From assembly GCA_016200005.1 (NCBI GenBank), contig JACQFP010000022.1, positions 62,001-126,000 on the forward strand: a DNA stretch of 64,000 bases. Reading direction: 5' to 3'. The notes below the pieces were generated by a model. The model saw only the letters and a program-made list of their open reading frames with translations. It searched no databases and had not been told where the DNA came from. Below, piece after piece: positions 10,301 through 18,806 of the stretch. Source of the stretch: Verrucomicrobiota bacterium. Its GTDB lineage: Bacteria > Verrucomicrobiota > Verrucomicrobiia > Limisphaerales > PALSA-1396. A program made the position numbers and the translations under genes. Numbering within the stretch: position 1 is the first letter of the stretch; each line of letters begins with the position of its first letter.

Positions 10301-11185
10301 ATGTATTTATTCACTGCCATTCCAGTGTTCAGTTTGACAGTCACCAGTGCAGGCAACGGAAATGTTACTCCACCGTCAGGTGATGTGGCCGCCAACTCGA
10401 CCGTAGTTCTCACGGCCACGCCCAGTGAGTTCTATCAATTCGACAGTTGGACGGGCAGCTTCTTCTCGACGGATAACCCATTGTCAGTCGTCGTCAATTC
10501 TGACATCAATCTGACGGCCCATTTCCGCCCCATCAGTTTCACGGACGATTTTGAGACGGGCAATCTGCTGAAACTCACCTGGTCCACCTCCGGCAACGTT
10601 CCCTGGTTGGTCCAAACGAACACCGTGCTCGCGGGAAGCTTCTCTGCCCGGTCGGGAGTCATTGGCGACAATCAAACCAGTTCCCTGAGTTTCACGACGA
10701 ACTTCGGCGGCGGCACGGCCTCGTTCTACTTCAAGGTCAGCTCGGAGCAGAATTTTGACTTCCTCAACTTCTATGTAGATGGTGTTTTACAGCAACAATG
10801 GTCGGGAGAGGTCGGGTGGACGAGCTTTTCGTTCCCGTTACCAGGCGGGACGCATACTTTGGAATGGCGTTACATCAAGGATGCCAACGTCAGCCTCGGA
10901 TTGGATGCGGCATTTATCGACAATGTGAATTTGCCGTTTAGCGTGGGCATCGACGCTTCCACCCCCGCCCACCTCCAGATGGTGCGGCAGCTCGATGGCA
11001 GCTTGCTGCTCCAGATTCAGGGGCAAACCAATCAACAGTACGTGATCCAGGGGACCACGAGCCTGACGCCCCCAGTCGCCTGGCAAAACCTTTCAACCAA
11101 CATCGCCACCGGCGGCATGATCCAGTTTATTGACCCGGGCACGGCGACCAACCCAATCCGTTTCTATCGCGCCATCGTGCCGTAA
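7331..11185 (+). CDS. Multidomain secreted protein with paired WWxW modules, Ig and InlB-like repeat
   Basis: The frame opens at a GTG (7265). I place the start at the ATG pair 7331/7334 because AGAAGG lies just upstream and a signal peptide follows (GVAGPLLAQ). Layout of the roughly 1284 residues: Pro/Ala-rich linker (30-105); a large domain starting with 'PPDTQGAVGPNHV' (about 120-540); a module containing 'SLWWNWSPG' and 'DTVLAVYTG' (about 637-765); an Ig-like domain (770-865); a second copy of the module with 'SVWWNWQAP' and 'DTLLGLYTG' (868-995); an InlB-type repeat (1000-1065, 'GNGNVTPPSG', 'FDSWTG'); a MAM- or lectin-like jelly-roll (about 1070-1195); and the shared terminal module ending 'RFYRAIVP'. 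The domain duplication is direct in the sequence. The role is unknown, probably binding at the cell surface. Confidence 0.8.
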   Translation: MMAGSRKLNRAAVLGALVVWSGVAGPLLAQTSQGRPATAARRATVNFTDLAQQEKSSPAARGPIKPKAIHRPLSAPHPQETSTTPLNQTESRPASPLADGPQAPTVGPALGASFQGLLDNNRVIPPDTQGAVGPNHVMTTLNSQVRIQNRQGGVLSTVTLDFFWRSLGHAEAFDPKLVYDQQANRWVFVALSDPFSGTSSLMLGVSQTSDPTGNWNLFDVDADTANTLWADYPNLAYNGKWIVATVNMFGVSSPFFGRTQVYAFDKNDLGATGGAAHTVFNDSGFTLVPAVTFDASESNMYLVSEETSSSLRISSISGAVGSETYASNAGTVSSPQSWDFGAATVNSLPQLGTSEGIDADDSRMQICVNRNGSLWATHTVFLPPGSPTHAAVQWWQFRTNGTLIQRGRIEDNSGQVHYAYPSIAVNQNDDAVIGYSRFSSAQYASANYSFRFSADPANTMSGDVVLKAGEAPYRKDFGYGDVRWGDYSATVVDPLNDSDIWTIQEYAASPSGPVDRWGTWWGQLLFGGPPDGILEVGITPVDGTTLLAGTTEKIFVRVTDAQPVTNATVVATINGGASLVFSNNGVAPDAIANDAIYTANLAVPSSTNDLTLSFLITAPGKTNSTNIVTYSVVPLPVNDYFTNATKVPVGGALYLSNNKFATIEPGEPQHAGVTTVAGSLWWNWSPGSTTNVFLDTTGSAIDTVLAVYTGATLGTLHQVAATNDVGSKKQAYLNINVTNGASYRIAVASLNSTSLGSLRLRVTPGGQLDTNAPTVSITSPPSGLYVANNSITVSGTANDPQLNSSGLNQVFISVNDQFPSAASGTTNWSGTAGLREGPNTIKVTAADNAGNVSAPVSVNVTYVVANPVNDLFANATLLSGDSGSASVITTNATKEFNEPNHAGNEGGKSVWWNWQAPADGALFLSTSNSAFDTLLGLYTGGPVANLTTIASNDDAYDGVSFSQINQAVRNGQTYHIALDGFGGSSGSASLMYLFTAIPVFSLTVTSAGNGNVTPPSGDVAANSTVVLTATPSEFYQFDSWTGSFFSTDNPLSVVVNSDINLTAHFRPISFTDDFETGNLLKLTWSTSGNVPWLVQTNTVLAGSFSARSGVIGDNQTSSLSFTTNFGGGTASFYFKVSSEQNFDFLNFYVDGVLQQQWSGEVGWTSFSFPLPGGTHTLEWRYIKDANVSLGLDAAFIDNVNLPFSVGIDASTPAHLQMVRQLDGSLLLQIQGQTNQQYVIQGTTSLTPPVAWQNLSTNIATGGMIQFIDPGTATNPIRFYRAIVP

Positions 11186-11217
11186 GTGTGCAGTTGCGAA
11201 CGTGCCAGCGTTGTTCC

Positions 11218-11237
11218 TGACCGCAAACAGGCGGTCA
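11218..11237 (+). terminator. Possible weak terminator after the secreted-protein genes
   Basis: A 7-bp perfect stem (TGACCGC / GCGGTCA) with a 6-base AAACAG loop lies 32 bases after the stop codon at 11185. The tail is T-rich but interrupted (ACGTTTGTTATCT). It could end the four-gene run before coaE. The poor T-run keeps confidence low. Confidence 0.35.
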
Positions 11238-11280
11238 CGTTTGTTATCTCAAGCCGTTTCCCGCTCGCTTCAATTGTGAT

Positions 11281-11871
11281 ATGAAAGTTTTCGGTCTGAC
11301 CGGCGGCATCGGCATGGGGAAATCCACTTCCAGTCAATTGCTCCGTGAGCGCGGCGTGGCGGTTGTGGACACCGATCTACTCGCCCGCCAGATTGTCGAA
11401 CCGGGACAACCCGCCTTGGCAGAAATTCAAAAATCCTTCGGCAACGAGATTCTCGCTCCGAACGGTCAGTTGCGTCGCGATGAACTGGCGCGACGTGTTT
11501 TTGCCGACGCCGCAGCGCGCAAACAACTGGAAAACATTCTCCACCCGCGCATTCACTCTCTGTGGCAGGCTCAGGCTGCGGTTTGGCGTTCCGAAGGGCA
11601 GTCGCTCGCAGGCGTGGTGATTCCGTTGCTGTTTGAGACAAGTTCCGAGTCGCAATTCGACGCCACCATTTGCGTGGCCTGTTCCGCCCCGACACAGCGT
11701 CAGAGGCTGCTGAGTCGGGGCTGGACGCCCGAACAAATCGACCAGCGCATCAGCGCCCAGTGGCCAGTGGACAAGAAAATGGCCTTGGCCGATTTTGTCG
11801 TTTGGACAGAGGGCTGCCTCGACGTTCATAGGGCGCAACTCGAGCACATCATGCCACACGTATCGAAATAA
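11281..11871 (+). CDS. coaE: Dephospho-CoA kinase
   Basis: CoaE phosphorylates the 3'-hydroxyl of dephospho-CoA with ATP, the last step of coenzyme A synthesis, in the cytoplasm. The 196-residue product has the family's usual length. The Walker A motif GGIGMGKST is at residues 8-16 directly after the N-terminal beta strand, and 'VVDTDLLARQIVEPG' (about 27-42) matches the conserved substrate-binding DxDxxAR region. 'VVIPLLFET' and 'RQRLLSRG' in the second half are also typical. The ATG at 11281 is the natural start because the P-loop must lie near the N-terminus. The gene stands alone between secreted-protein genes and glgB, with about 100 bases free on either side. Confidence 0.95.
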   Translation: MKVFGLTGGIGMGKSTSSQLLRERGVAVVDTDLLARQIVEPGQPALAEIQKSFGNEILAPNGQLRRDELARRVFADAAARKQLENILHPRIHSLWQAQAAVWRSEGQSLAGVVIPLLFETSSESQFDATICVACSAPTQRQRLLSRGWTPEQIDQRISAQWPVDKKMALADFVVWTEGCLDVHRAQLEHIMPHVSK

Positions 11872-11973
11872 GTTTCGTCGGGGCAGCGGATTTGGTTCTG
11901 CACCAACTTGTCGCGCAGGCTGTTTGCCTTTTTCCATTTCAATTCTCTCCCATCCTGCCAGAATGCCGCGGCC

Positions 11974-14172
11974 ATGCTCCTAACCCAGGATGAATTACAG
12001 AGCTTGATTAGAGTTCAACACCGCTCGCCACACCAGTTGTTGGGCATGCATCCACTCGGCGATGGCTCCGGACTTGTGGCGCGGGCCTTCCTGCCAAATG
12101 CCGCGAATGTGGAGGTCGTCCCCACCCACGAAAAGCAGAGACCCAAGTTCAAACTCGAAGAACTACACGAAGCCGGTTTGTTCGAAGGCGTTACGCGGGA
12201 GGCCAATCACGTTTACGCTTACGATCTGGTGATCACGGATGGTCAAGGCAAGGTGCGGCGCACGCGCGATGCGTATTCCTTTCTGCCGACGCTGGGCGAG
12301 ACTGATTTGTATTTGTTCGGCAAGGGTGATGAGCGCCGCATCTACGACAAGCTCGGCGCGCAACTGCGCACCTTTGATGGCGTCCACGGTACCAGCTTTG
12401 CCGTTTGGGCACCCAACGCGAAGCGGATCAGCGTCGTCGGCGATTTCAACGGCTGGGACGGGCGTTATCATCCAATGCGATTGCTCGGCGCATCCGGAGT
12501 CTGGGAGTTGTTCGTTCCGGGAGTGGGCGAGGGGACGCATTACAAATATGAAATCAAAAACCTCCTGGGCGCGTTGGTGTTGAAAGCCGACCCCTACGGG
12601 TTTTTCTTTGAAGCGGCGCCTAAGAACGCTTCCATCGTCTGGAACAATCGCAAATTTACCTGGACGGATGGACCGTGGTTGAAGCGTCGTCGCGAACAGG
12701 ACCCGTTGAAATCGCCATTCAGCATTTACGAAGTTCATCTCGGATCGTGGCGGAAGAAGTCGGCGGCGGAATCGTTCAGCTATCGTGAACTGGCCGGGCC
12801 GCTGGTGGATTACGTCAAACAACTCGGCTTCACCCACGTCGAATTTCTGCCGGTGTCCGAACACGCCTTTTATCCGTCGTGGGGTTATCAGGTGACGGGT
12901 TTCTACTCGCCGACCGGTCGCTTCGGCACGCCCGATGATTTTCAATACCTTGTCAATGCGCTGCACGCCGCGGGCATCGGCGTGCTCGTCGATTGGGTGC
13001 CGGCGCATTTTCCGCGCGACGACTGGGCGCTCGCCCGTTTCGACGGCACGGCGTTGTATGAGCACGAAGACCCGCGCAAAGGCGCGCATCAGGATTGGGG
13101 GACACTGATCTTCAACTACGGCCGCCATGAGGTCAGCAATTTTCTGACGGCGAACGCGCTGTTCTGGTGCGACCGCTTTCACATCGATGGCTTGCGCGTG
13201 GATGCGGTGGCGTCGATGCTTTACCTCGATTACTCGCGCAACGAGGGCGAGTGGATTCCCAACCAATACGGCGGCCGCGAAAATCTGGAGGCGATTGAGT
13301 TCCTGAAGAAATTCAATCACCTCGTGCATACGGAATCGCCCGGCGTAGTCACTATCGCCGAAGAATCCACGGCGTGGCCGTTGGTGACGCGACCGCCGTA
13401 TCTCGGCGGCCTCGGCTTTTCCTTCAAATGGAACATGGGTTGGATGCACGACACGCTCGACTATTTCAGCCACGATCCGGTGCATCGCAAATATCATCAG
13501 AACGACCTGACCTTCGCGATGATCTACCATCATCACGAAAATTTCATCCTGCCGCTTTCTCACGATGAGGTGGTCCACGGCAAAGGCTCGCTGCTGGGGC
13601 GGATGCCGGGAGATGATTGGCAGAAATTCGCGAACCTGCGCGCGTTGCTCGGTTACCAATGGTTGTTCCCCGGCAAGCCGTTGCTCTTCATGGGCGGCGA
13701 ATTTGGTCAAAGCGCGGAGTGGAACGCCAACGCGTCGCTCGAATGGCATTTGCTGGAGCAAGGCCCTTACCATCGTGGCTTGCAACGGTTCATCGAGGAC
13801 GTGAACAGACTTTATCTCGCTGAATCCGTGCTCTGGCAATCGGACTACGACACGAGCGGGTTTTACTGGATTGATTGCGCCGATCACCAAAGCAGCATCT
13901 TTTCTTTTGCGCGGCAGAATTCGGAGCGCACGAGCGAACTGGTGGTCATAATGAATTTAACGCCGGTGCTGCGGACGAATTATCGCATCGGCCTGCCGCG
14001 ACCCGGCGACTGGCGCGAGGTGTTGAACAGCGACGCGGCGATTTACGGCGGCAGCAACGCGGGTAATCTGGGCGGTGTGAAGGCGGAAGATTACAACCAA
14101 CACAACCAATCTTACTCCGCCGAATTCACTTTGCCGCCTTTAAGCGTCATGGCATTTCAGCCGAAACGTTAA
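11974..14172 (+). CDS. glgB: 1,4-alpha-glucan branching enzyme
   Basis: GlgB cleaves alpha-1,4 glucan chains and rejoins them through alpha-1,6 bonds in glycogen synthesis. From the ATG at 11974 the protein is 732 residues, the normal length of two-CBM48-module GlgB enzymes; an upstream TTG at 11908 would add an atypical 22-residue extension. An N-terminal branching-enzyme module (about 1-110) and a CBM48 (about 120-215, 'FAVWAPNAKRISVVGDFNGWDG') precede the GH13 barrel. All four GH13 regions are visible: DWVPAHF, GLRVDAV with nucleophile Asp410, TIAEEST with acid/base Glu463, and LSHDEVVHGK with Asp531. These correspond to E. coli Asp405, Glu458 and Asp526. No other glycogen gene lies nearby. 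Confidence 0.96.
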   Translation: MLLTQDELQSLIRVQHRSPHQLLGMHPLGDGSGLVARAFLPNAANVEVVPTHEKQRPKFKLEELHEAGLFEGVTREANHVYAYDLVITDGQGKVRRTRDAYSFLPTLGETDLYLFGKGDERRIYDKLGAQLRTFDGVHGTSFAVWAPNAKRISVVGDFNGWDGRYHPMRLLGASGVWELFVPGVGEGTHYKYEIKNLLGALVLKADPYGFFFEAAPKNASIVWNNRKFTWTDGPWLKRRREQDPLKSPFSIYEVHLGSWRKKSAAESFSYRELAGPLVDYVKQLGFTHVEFLPVSEHAFYPSWGYQVTGFYSPTGRFGTPDDFQYLVNALHAAGIGVLVDWVPAHFPRDDWALARFDGTALYEHEDPRKGAHQDWGTLIFNYGRHEVSNFLTANALFWCDRFHIDGLRVDAVASMLYLDYSRNEGEWIPNQYGGRENLEAIEFLKKFNHLVHTESPGVVTIAEESTAWPLVTRPPYLGGLGFSFKWNMGWMHDTLDYFSHDPVHRKYHQNDLTFAMIYHHHENFILPLSHDEVVHGKGSLLGRMPGDDWQKFANLRALLGYQWLFPGKPLLFMGGEFGQSAEWNANASLEWHLLEQGPYHRGLQRFIEDVNRLYLAESVLWQSDYDTSGFYWIDCADHQSSIFSFARQNSERTSELVVIMNLTPVLRTNYRIGLPRPGDWREVLNSDAAIYGGSNAGNLGGVKAEDYNQHNQSYSAEFTLPPLSVMAFQPKR

Positions 14173-14358
14173 ATCTGAAATCCACCGTCCTTTTATGGTG
14201 GCCGGCGCAATGACGTCGTCGTAGAAGGACAGGCGTTTCTTGGTCGGCGAAAAGTCTTGCGAAAATCCGCTTGGTGCGTAGATTCGGAGCACAACCAGAC
14301 CTGTAAGAAGATCGCTTTGCAGGCGTTCTTCGGTTCCGGTTTGAGATGGATTGATCTG

Positions 14359-16842
14359 ATGCGCATGTGCCGCAACTTTAGTTTGACCGTGTCTGCGCTG
14401 ATCGCGCTGGCAATCGTTTTACCAGCGCGGGCTGAGAAGATGGCTGCTTCCGGCAAGACCGCCGTGCCCGCGCCGCCTGTCCCGGCCATTCGCGCCCTTA
14501 AACTCGAACCCGCCTCGCTCACGCTTCACGACGGACGGGATGAACGCCGCGTGCTCGTCTGGGGCAAGACCGATTCCGGCCAGTGGCTCGACCTAACTTC
14601 ACAGGCGATCCTGAAAAGCGATTCGCTGAACGTCGAGATCAACTCGGAAGGTTTCGTCCACGCCAAAAACAAAGGTGCGGCAGTGGTAACGGTTTCTGCG
14701 GCGGGTAAACAGATCAAGCTGCCAGTGACGGTTGAGAGCGCGACGGTGCCGGAGATTCGTTTTGTCCGCGACATCGAACCCGTCCTCAGCAAAGTTGGTT
14801 GCAACGCCGGCACCTGTCACGGTTCGGCCAAGGGCAAGAATGGTTTCAAGCTTTCGTTGCGCGGTTACGATCCTGATTACGATTATCAGGCGCTCGTCAA
14901 CGACCTTGCCGGTCGCCGCATCAACCGCGCCGTGGTGGATGACAGTTTGATGTTGCTCAAACCAATTGCCGAGGTGCCGCATGAAGGTCGCCAAGCCATC
15001 AAGCCCGGCTCGCGCTATCATCAAATGCTGCGGCAATGGTTGGTAGAAGGTGCAAAAACTGAAAACCCAACTACCGCTCGCGCAAAGGAAGTGGAAGTCC
15101 TGCCTGCCGACGTGGAGATGGATCTGCCCGGGCGCACTCAACAAATCCTCGTGTTGGCGCATTACCCGGACAACAGCGTTCGTGATGTCACACGTGAGGC
15201 CGTCTTTACCAGCAACAATGGCGATGTGGCCGAGGTCAAGGATGGCGTTGTGACTGGTGTCCGACGCGGCGAAGCGGCGATCCTGATTCGCTACGAAGGG
15301 ATTTATGCGGCGCGGGAAGTGCGGATCATGGGCGACCGCTCCGGTTTCCAATGGGCCAAGATGCCCGAAAACAATTACATCGACCAGCACGTCAACGCGA
15401 AGTTGAAGCGGATGAAAATCCTGCCTTCGGAACTTTGCACTGACGCAGAATTCATCCGCCGCGTTTCGCTTGACCTCACCGGTTTGCCACCGACACCGGA
15501 GCGCGTGCGCGTGTTTCTCAACTACAAGTCCCCGACCCGCGTGAAACGGGATCGGCTGATCGACGAGTTGCTGGAGAGCAAGGACTACGTGACGCACTGG
15601 GCCAACAAGTGGGCTGACCTGCTTCAGTGCAACAGCGAGCGTTTGGGGCAGAAGGGCATGTGGGTTTTCCGGGATTGGATCAAGCAATCGATTGCCCAGA
15701 ACAAACCCTACGATCGATTCGTCCGCGAGCTGCTGACCTCCGAAGGCAGTTGCTATCAAAATCCGGCGGTGAATTATTATCGCGTCTTGCGCGACTCCGG
15801 CAAGATGACCGAGGACATCAGCCAGACATTTCTCGGCACGCGCTTCAACTGCAACAAATGTCACGACCACCCGTTTGAGAAATGGACACAGAGCCAGTAT
15901 TACGAACTGGGCGCGTTCTTCGCCAAGGTCTCCTTCAAGAAAGGCCCGTTGCCGGAAGAGGAAGTTGTCTATCGCAATTATTCCGGTGGCGAGGTCAAGT
16001 ATCTGAAGAATGACATGGTCGCGGCGGCAAAAGTGCCGTTCGGGAAGGCCGAATCCATGGCCGCCGACGCGGACCGGCGGGAGGCGTTGGCGGACTGGCT
16101 GACGGCGCGCGACAATCCGTTGTTTGCGAAATCCTACGCCAACCGCGTGTGGAGTTATTTCCTGGGCCGGGGAATCATTGAACCGGTGGACGACATCCGC
16201 GCCGGCAATCCGCCCAGCAACCCGGAACTGCTCGACGCTTTGACCAAGGATTTTCTTAAAAACAATTTCGATGCGAAGAAACTCATGCGCACCATTTGCC
16301 AGTCACGGACGTATCAACTCTCCATCAAGACCGGCAAATGGAACGAGGACGACAAAAGCAACTTCTCACACGCGGCCCCGCGCCGGCTAAGCGCCGAGCA
16401 ATTGATGGACGCCGTGGCCCTCGCCACCGGCTCGGACGAGAAGTTCAAGGGTATGCCCCAGGGGATGAGTGCCGGTCAAGTGCCCGACGGCACGGTGGCG
16501 GGCAATGATTTTCTGGCATTGTTCGGACGCCCCAAACGCCAGTCCGCGTGCGAGTGTGAACGGACCAGCAACATCACGCTTTCCCACGCCATCAACATGA
16601 TCAACGGCGATACGTTTGGCGAGGCCATCAGTGCGCCCAACAACCGCATCGCCAAGCTTGTGAAGTCGGAGAAGGACGACAAGAAAGTGGTTGAGGAACT
16701 TTACCTGGCCATTTTGTGCCGGTTGCCGACGGAAAAGGAAATGGCCGCGATCGATTTTTCGGCGGGTGGGACGCGTTTGGAAGTGGCGCAGGATTTGGCG
16801 TGGGCTTTGTTAAACAGTCCGGCGTTTTTGTTTAATCGGTAG
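14359..16842 (+). CDS. PSD1-type cytochrome c / DUF1549-DUF1553 protein
   Basis: This is a member of the large PVC family with PSCyt1, PSCyt2 (DUF1549) and PSD1 (DUF1553) domains; the biochemical role is not established. The ATG at 14359 starts a signal peptide (ending LPARAEK); the open frame upstream lacks one. In order: an Ig-like Big_2-type domain (about 40-130); a PSCyt1 domain with haem-type motif CNAGTCH at 148-154; a second Big_2-type domain (about 245-330); DUF1549 (about 345-560) with a second haem-type CNKCH at 498-502; and DUF1553 (about 575-825) with 'LADWLTARDNPLFAKSYANR' and 'PPSNPELLDAL'. The protein is exported, probably periplasmic. It is followed by a small gene and the partner DUF1501 gene, the usual pairing. 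Confidence 0.92.
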   Translation: MRMCRNFSLTVSALIALAIVLPARAEKMAASGKTAVPAPPVPAIRALKLEPASLTLHDGRDERRVLVWGKTDSGQWLDLTSQAILKSDSLNVEINSEGFVHAKNKGAAVVTVSAAGKQIKLPVTVESATVPEIRFVRDIEPVLSKVGCNAGTCHGSAKGKNGFKLSLRGYDPDYDYQALVNDLAGRRINRAVVDDSLMLLKPIAEVPHEGRQAIKPGSRYHQMLRQWLVEGAKTENPTTARAKEVEVLPADVEMDLPGRTQQILVLAHYPDNSVRDVTREAVFTSNNGDVAEVKDGVVTGVRRGEAAILIRYEGIYAAREVRIMGDRSGFQWAKMPENNYIDQHVNAKLKRMKILPSELCTDAEFIRRVSLDLTGLPPTPERVRVFLNYKSPTRVKRDRLIDELLESKDYVTHWANKWADLLQCNSERLGQKGMWVFRDWIKQSIAQNKPYDRFVRELLTSEGSCYQNPAVNYYRVLRDSGKMTEDISQTFLGTRFNCNKCHDHPFEKWTQSQYYELGAFFAKVSFKKGPLPEEEVVYRNYSGGEVKYLKNDMVAAAKVPFGKAESMAADADRREALADWLTARDNPLFAKSYANRVWSYFLGRGIIEPVDDIRAGNPPSNPELLDALTKDFLKNNFDAKKLMRTICQSRTYQLSIKTGKWNEDDKSNFSHAAPRRLSAEQLMDAVALATGSDEKFKGMPQGMSAGQVPDGTVAGNDFLALFGRPKRQSACECERTSNITLSHAINMINGDTFGEAISAPNNRIAKLVKSEKDDKKVVEELYLAILCRLPTEKEMAAIDFSAGGTRLEVAQDLAWALLNSPAFLFNR

Positions 16843-16854
16843 AATGAAAAAGTT

Positions 16855-17157
16855 ATGAAGATATACTCCTCCGAAATGGCTATCCCTGAACTAGAGAATG
16901 TCCCTTGCAAAGAAGCTCGTAGGATTTGGCGTCGGTTTTATTTTCATAATAGGGATTGGTTCAACTTGAGTTACCTGATTTGTCCGCTAGGGGCGGGCCT
17001 AGGTGCCGGAATTGGAGCATACTTTGAAATAGAAACGATCATTTCTGGACTTTTGGGCGCTTCACTTGGATTTGAGATTCACCGGCAAATCATGATCGAC
17101 CATCTTCGCCCGAAAATTCGCTCTTATTTGAAAAACCACGAACCCCGACTGGAATAG
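16855..17157 (+). CDS. Small membrane protein of unknown function
   Basis: The 100-residue product has a charged N-terminal part, then two hydrophobic stretches at about 41-58 ('LSYLICPLGAGLGAGIGAYF') and 60-75 ('ETIISGLLGASLGFEI'), and a basic C-terminal tail. It is probably a two-pass inner-membrane protein. The gene lies 12 bases after the PSD1 stop and 9 bases before the DUF1501 start, so it sits inside that operon. Its codon choice is more A/T-rich than both neighbours, which suggests a later acquisition. No family was recognised. A chance open frame cannot be excluded, but the tight packing and coherent hydrophobicity argue for a real gene. Confidence 0.6.
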   Translation: MKIYSSEMAIPELENVPCKEARRIWRRFYFHNRDWFNLSYLICPLGAGLGAGIGAYFEIETIISGLLGASLGFEIHRQIMIDHLRPKIRSYLKNHEPRLE

Positions 17158-17166
17158 GAGATCACT

Positions 17167-18609
17167 ATGTTAAGCATCCCCGGAAAATCTGGCAGCACTT
17201 GCGACGGTTTCAGCCGTCGTGAATTCATTCGCGTCGGCGGCGCCGGCCTCTTCGGTCTGGCGTTGGGCGACGTTTTGCGACTCCAAGCCTACCCGGCGGC
17301 CGAGACCGCTAAGTCCAAGAGCGGTTGGGGACAGGCCAAATCGGTCATCCTCGTCTTTCTGCAGGGCGGGCCGAGCCACATCGACATCTGGGACCCCAAA
17401 CCCGATGCGCCATCGAACATCCGCGGGGAGTTCAAGCCGATCAAATCGAATGTGCCCGGCATCTGGCTCTCGGAAGTCATGCCGATGATGGCGAAGCAGA
17501 TGGACAAGGCCACGTTGATTCGCTCGGTGAGTTACACGCCCGCCGGTTTGTTCAATCACACCGCTGCCATCTACCAGATGATGACGGGCTATACTCCCGA
17601 TCGCGTCTCGCCGTCAGGCCAGCTCGAACCACCGTCGCCGAACGATTTCCCGAATGCCGGATCGCAGGTTGTGAAATTGAAACCGTCTGATGTGCCGATG
17701 TTGCCGTTCGTGATGTTGCCCCGCGCATTGCAGGAGAGCAACGTCGTTGGCAAGGGCGGCACGGCAGGCTTTCTCGGCGCGGCGTATGATCCGTATTATT
17801 TTTACCAGGATCCCAACAAGGAATTTAAGCTCGACGATCTCACCTTGCGCAAAGACGTCAGCGAGGACCGCATGAAACGGCGCGCATCGCTGCTCCAAAA
17901 AGTCAACGAGTCGATGCCGGAGATCGACAAGGCGGTTTCGTCGTACGCGCTGGATCGTTACTATCAGAGGGCGTTCGATCTGGTCTTGTCGGGCCGGGCG
18001 CGCAATGCCTTCGACCTCACGCAAGAAACCGACAAGACGCGCGACCGTTATGGCCGGCACACCTTTGGGCAGGGCTGTCTGATGGCGCGGCGATTGATCG
18101 AAGCCGGCACGCGCTTCGTGCAAATGAATTGGCCGGCGGTGGCCAATGGTGATCCGAAAGTCGATGCCTGGGACACGCACGCGGCCAACTTCGGCCCGCT
18201 GCGCGAACTTCATTGCCCCAAGCTCGATAGCGGACTCTCCGCGCTCCTTGAGGACCTGGACCAACGAGGCATGTTGAAAGAAACTTTGGTGGTGGCGATC
18301 GGCGAGTTCGGGCGTTCGCCGCGACTGGGCGTCAGCACGTCCGGCAATGGCAACGCACCGGATGGACGCGATCACTGGCCTTATTGTTACACGGCGCTGG
18401 TCGCCGGCGCGGGCATCAAGCGTGGAGCACTCTACGGCAAGTCCGACGCCACCGGTTCGTCGCCGGCGGAAAATCCAGTGCATCCGACACAAATTCTGGC
18501 CACGGTGTATCACGCGTTGGGCATCGACCCGCACACCATTATTTACAATCACCTCAACCAGCCACGCGAACTGGTGCAGGCGGAGCCGGTGACGGCATTG
18601 TTTGGATGA
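17167..18609 (+). CDS. DUF1501 Tat-exported sulfatase-fold protein
   Basis: The start is fixed by AGGAG at 17156-17160, six bases before the ATG. Residues 16-45 form a Tat-like signal ([20 protein letters not shown]), so export is in folded form. The body contains the DUF1501 landmarks '[19 protein letters not shown]' (about 62-80), '[21 protein letters not shown]' (about 297-317), 'WDTHAANF' and '[18 protein letters not shown]' (about 398-415). DUF1501 belongs to the alkaline-phosphatase/sulfatase-like superfamily, but a substrate has not been defined. In Planctomycetes and Verrucomicrobia it almost always accompanies a PSD1 gene, as here. Confidence 0.93.
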   Translation: MLSIPGKSGSTCDGFSRREFIRVGGAGLFGLALGDVLRLQAYPAAETAKSKSGWGQAKSVILVFLQGGPSHIDIWDPKPDAPSNIRGEFKPIKSNVPGIWLSEVMPMMAKQMDKATLIRSVSYTPAGLFNHTAAIYQMMTGYTPDRVSPSGQLEPPSPNDFPNAGSQVVKLKPSDVPMLPFVMLPRALQESNVVGKGGTAGFLGAAYDPYYFYQDPNKEFKLDDLTLRKDVSEDRMKRRASLLQKVNESMPEIDKAVSSYALDRYYQRAFDLVLSGRARNAFDLTQETDKTRDRYGRHTFGQGCLMARRLIEAGTRFVQMNWPAVANGDPKVDAWDTHAANFGPLRELHCPKLDSGLSALLEDLDQRGMLKETLVVAIGEFGRSPRLGVSTSGNGNAPDGRDHWPYCYTALVAGAGIKRGALYGKSDATGSSPAENPVHPTQILATVYHALGIDPHTIIYNHLNQPRELVQAEPVTALFG

Positions 18610-18671
18610 CGCGCTTTTGCCAGCCCAGCAGGGGCGACATCATTATAGACGGCGCTGAGACAAATGATTCA

Positions 18672-18769
18672 AGCTCCGTAGGAGCGGCATCGAAAACGAT
18701 CATGCCGCCCCTGCGGGGCTTGGGGCTGACTGGACGTCGGTCCTATAAATATGCCGCTCCTACGGAACT
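18672..18769. repeat. 98-bp hairpin repeat of the 'CTCCGTAGGAGCGGCAT' type
   Basis: The 19-base left arm AGCTCCGTAGGAGCGGCAT (18672-18690) pairs with the right arm ATGCCGCTCCTACGGAACT (18751-18769) with one mismatch. The middle contains a GC-rich secondary hairpin (GCCGCCCCTGCGGGGC). It fills most of the space between the DUF1501 stop and the likely start of the PPC-domain gene. I recognise the arm as a dispersed motif common in Verrucomicrobia intergenic DNA. It contains no gene. Confidence 0.8.
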
Positions 18770-18806
18770 AGATTCTGACAGAAAACTTCGTCGGGCTTCG
18801 CTGGCG

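Noticed and set aside
12163-13890. A 575-codon minus-strand open frame
   Set aside because: It is antisense to glgB, whose catalytic motifs are complete; the frame is open only because of third-position GC bias.
18384-18806. A longer N-terminus for the PPC-domain protein, starting inside DUF1501
   Set aside because: It would overlap DUF1501 by more than 200 bases and run through a hairpin repeat, while a signal peptide begins at 18807.
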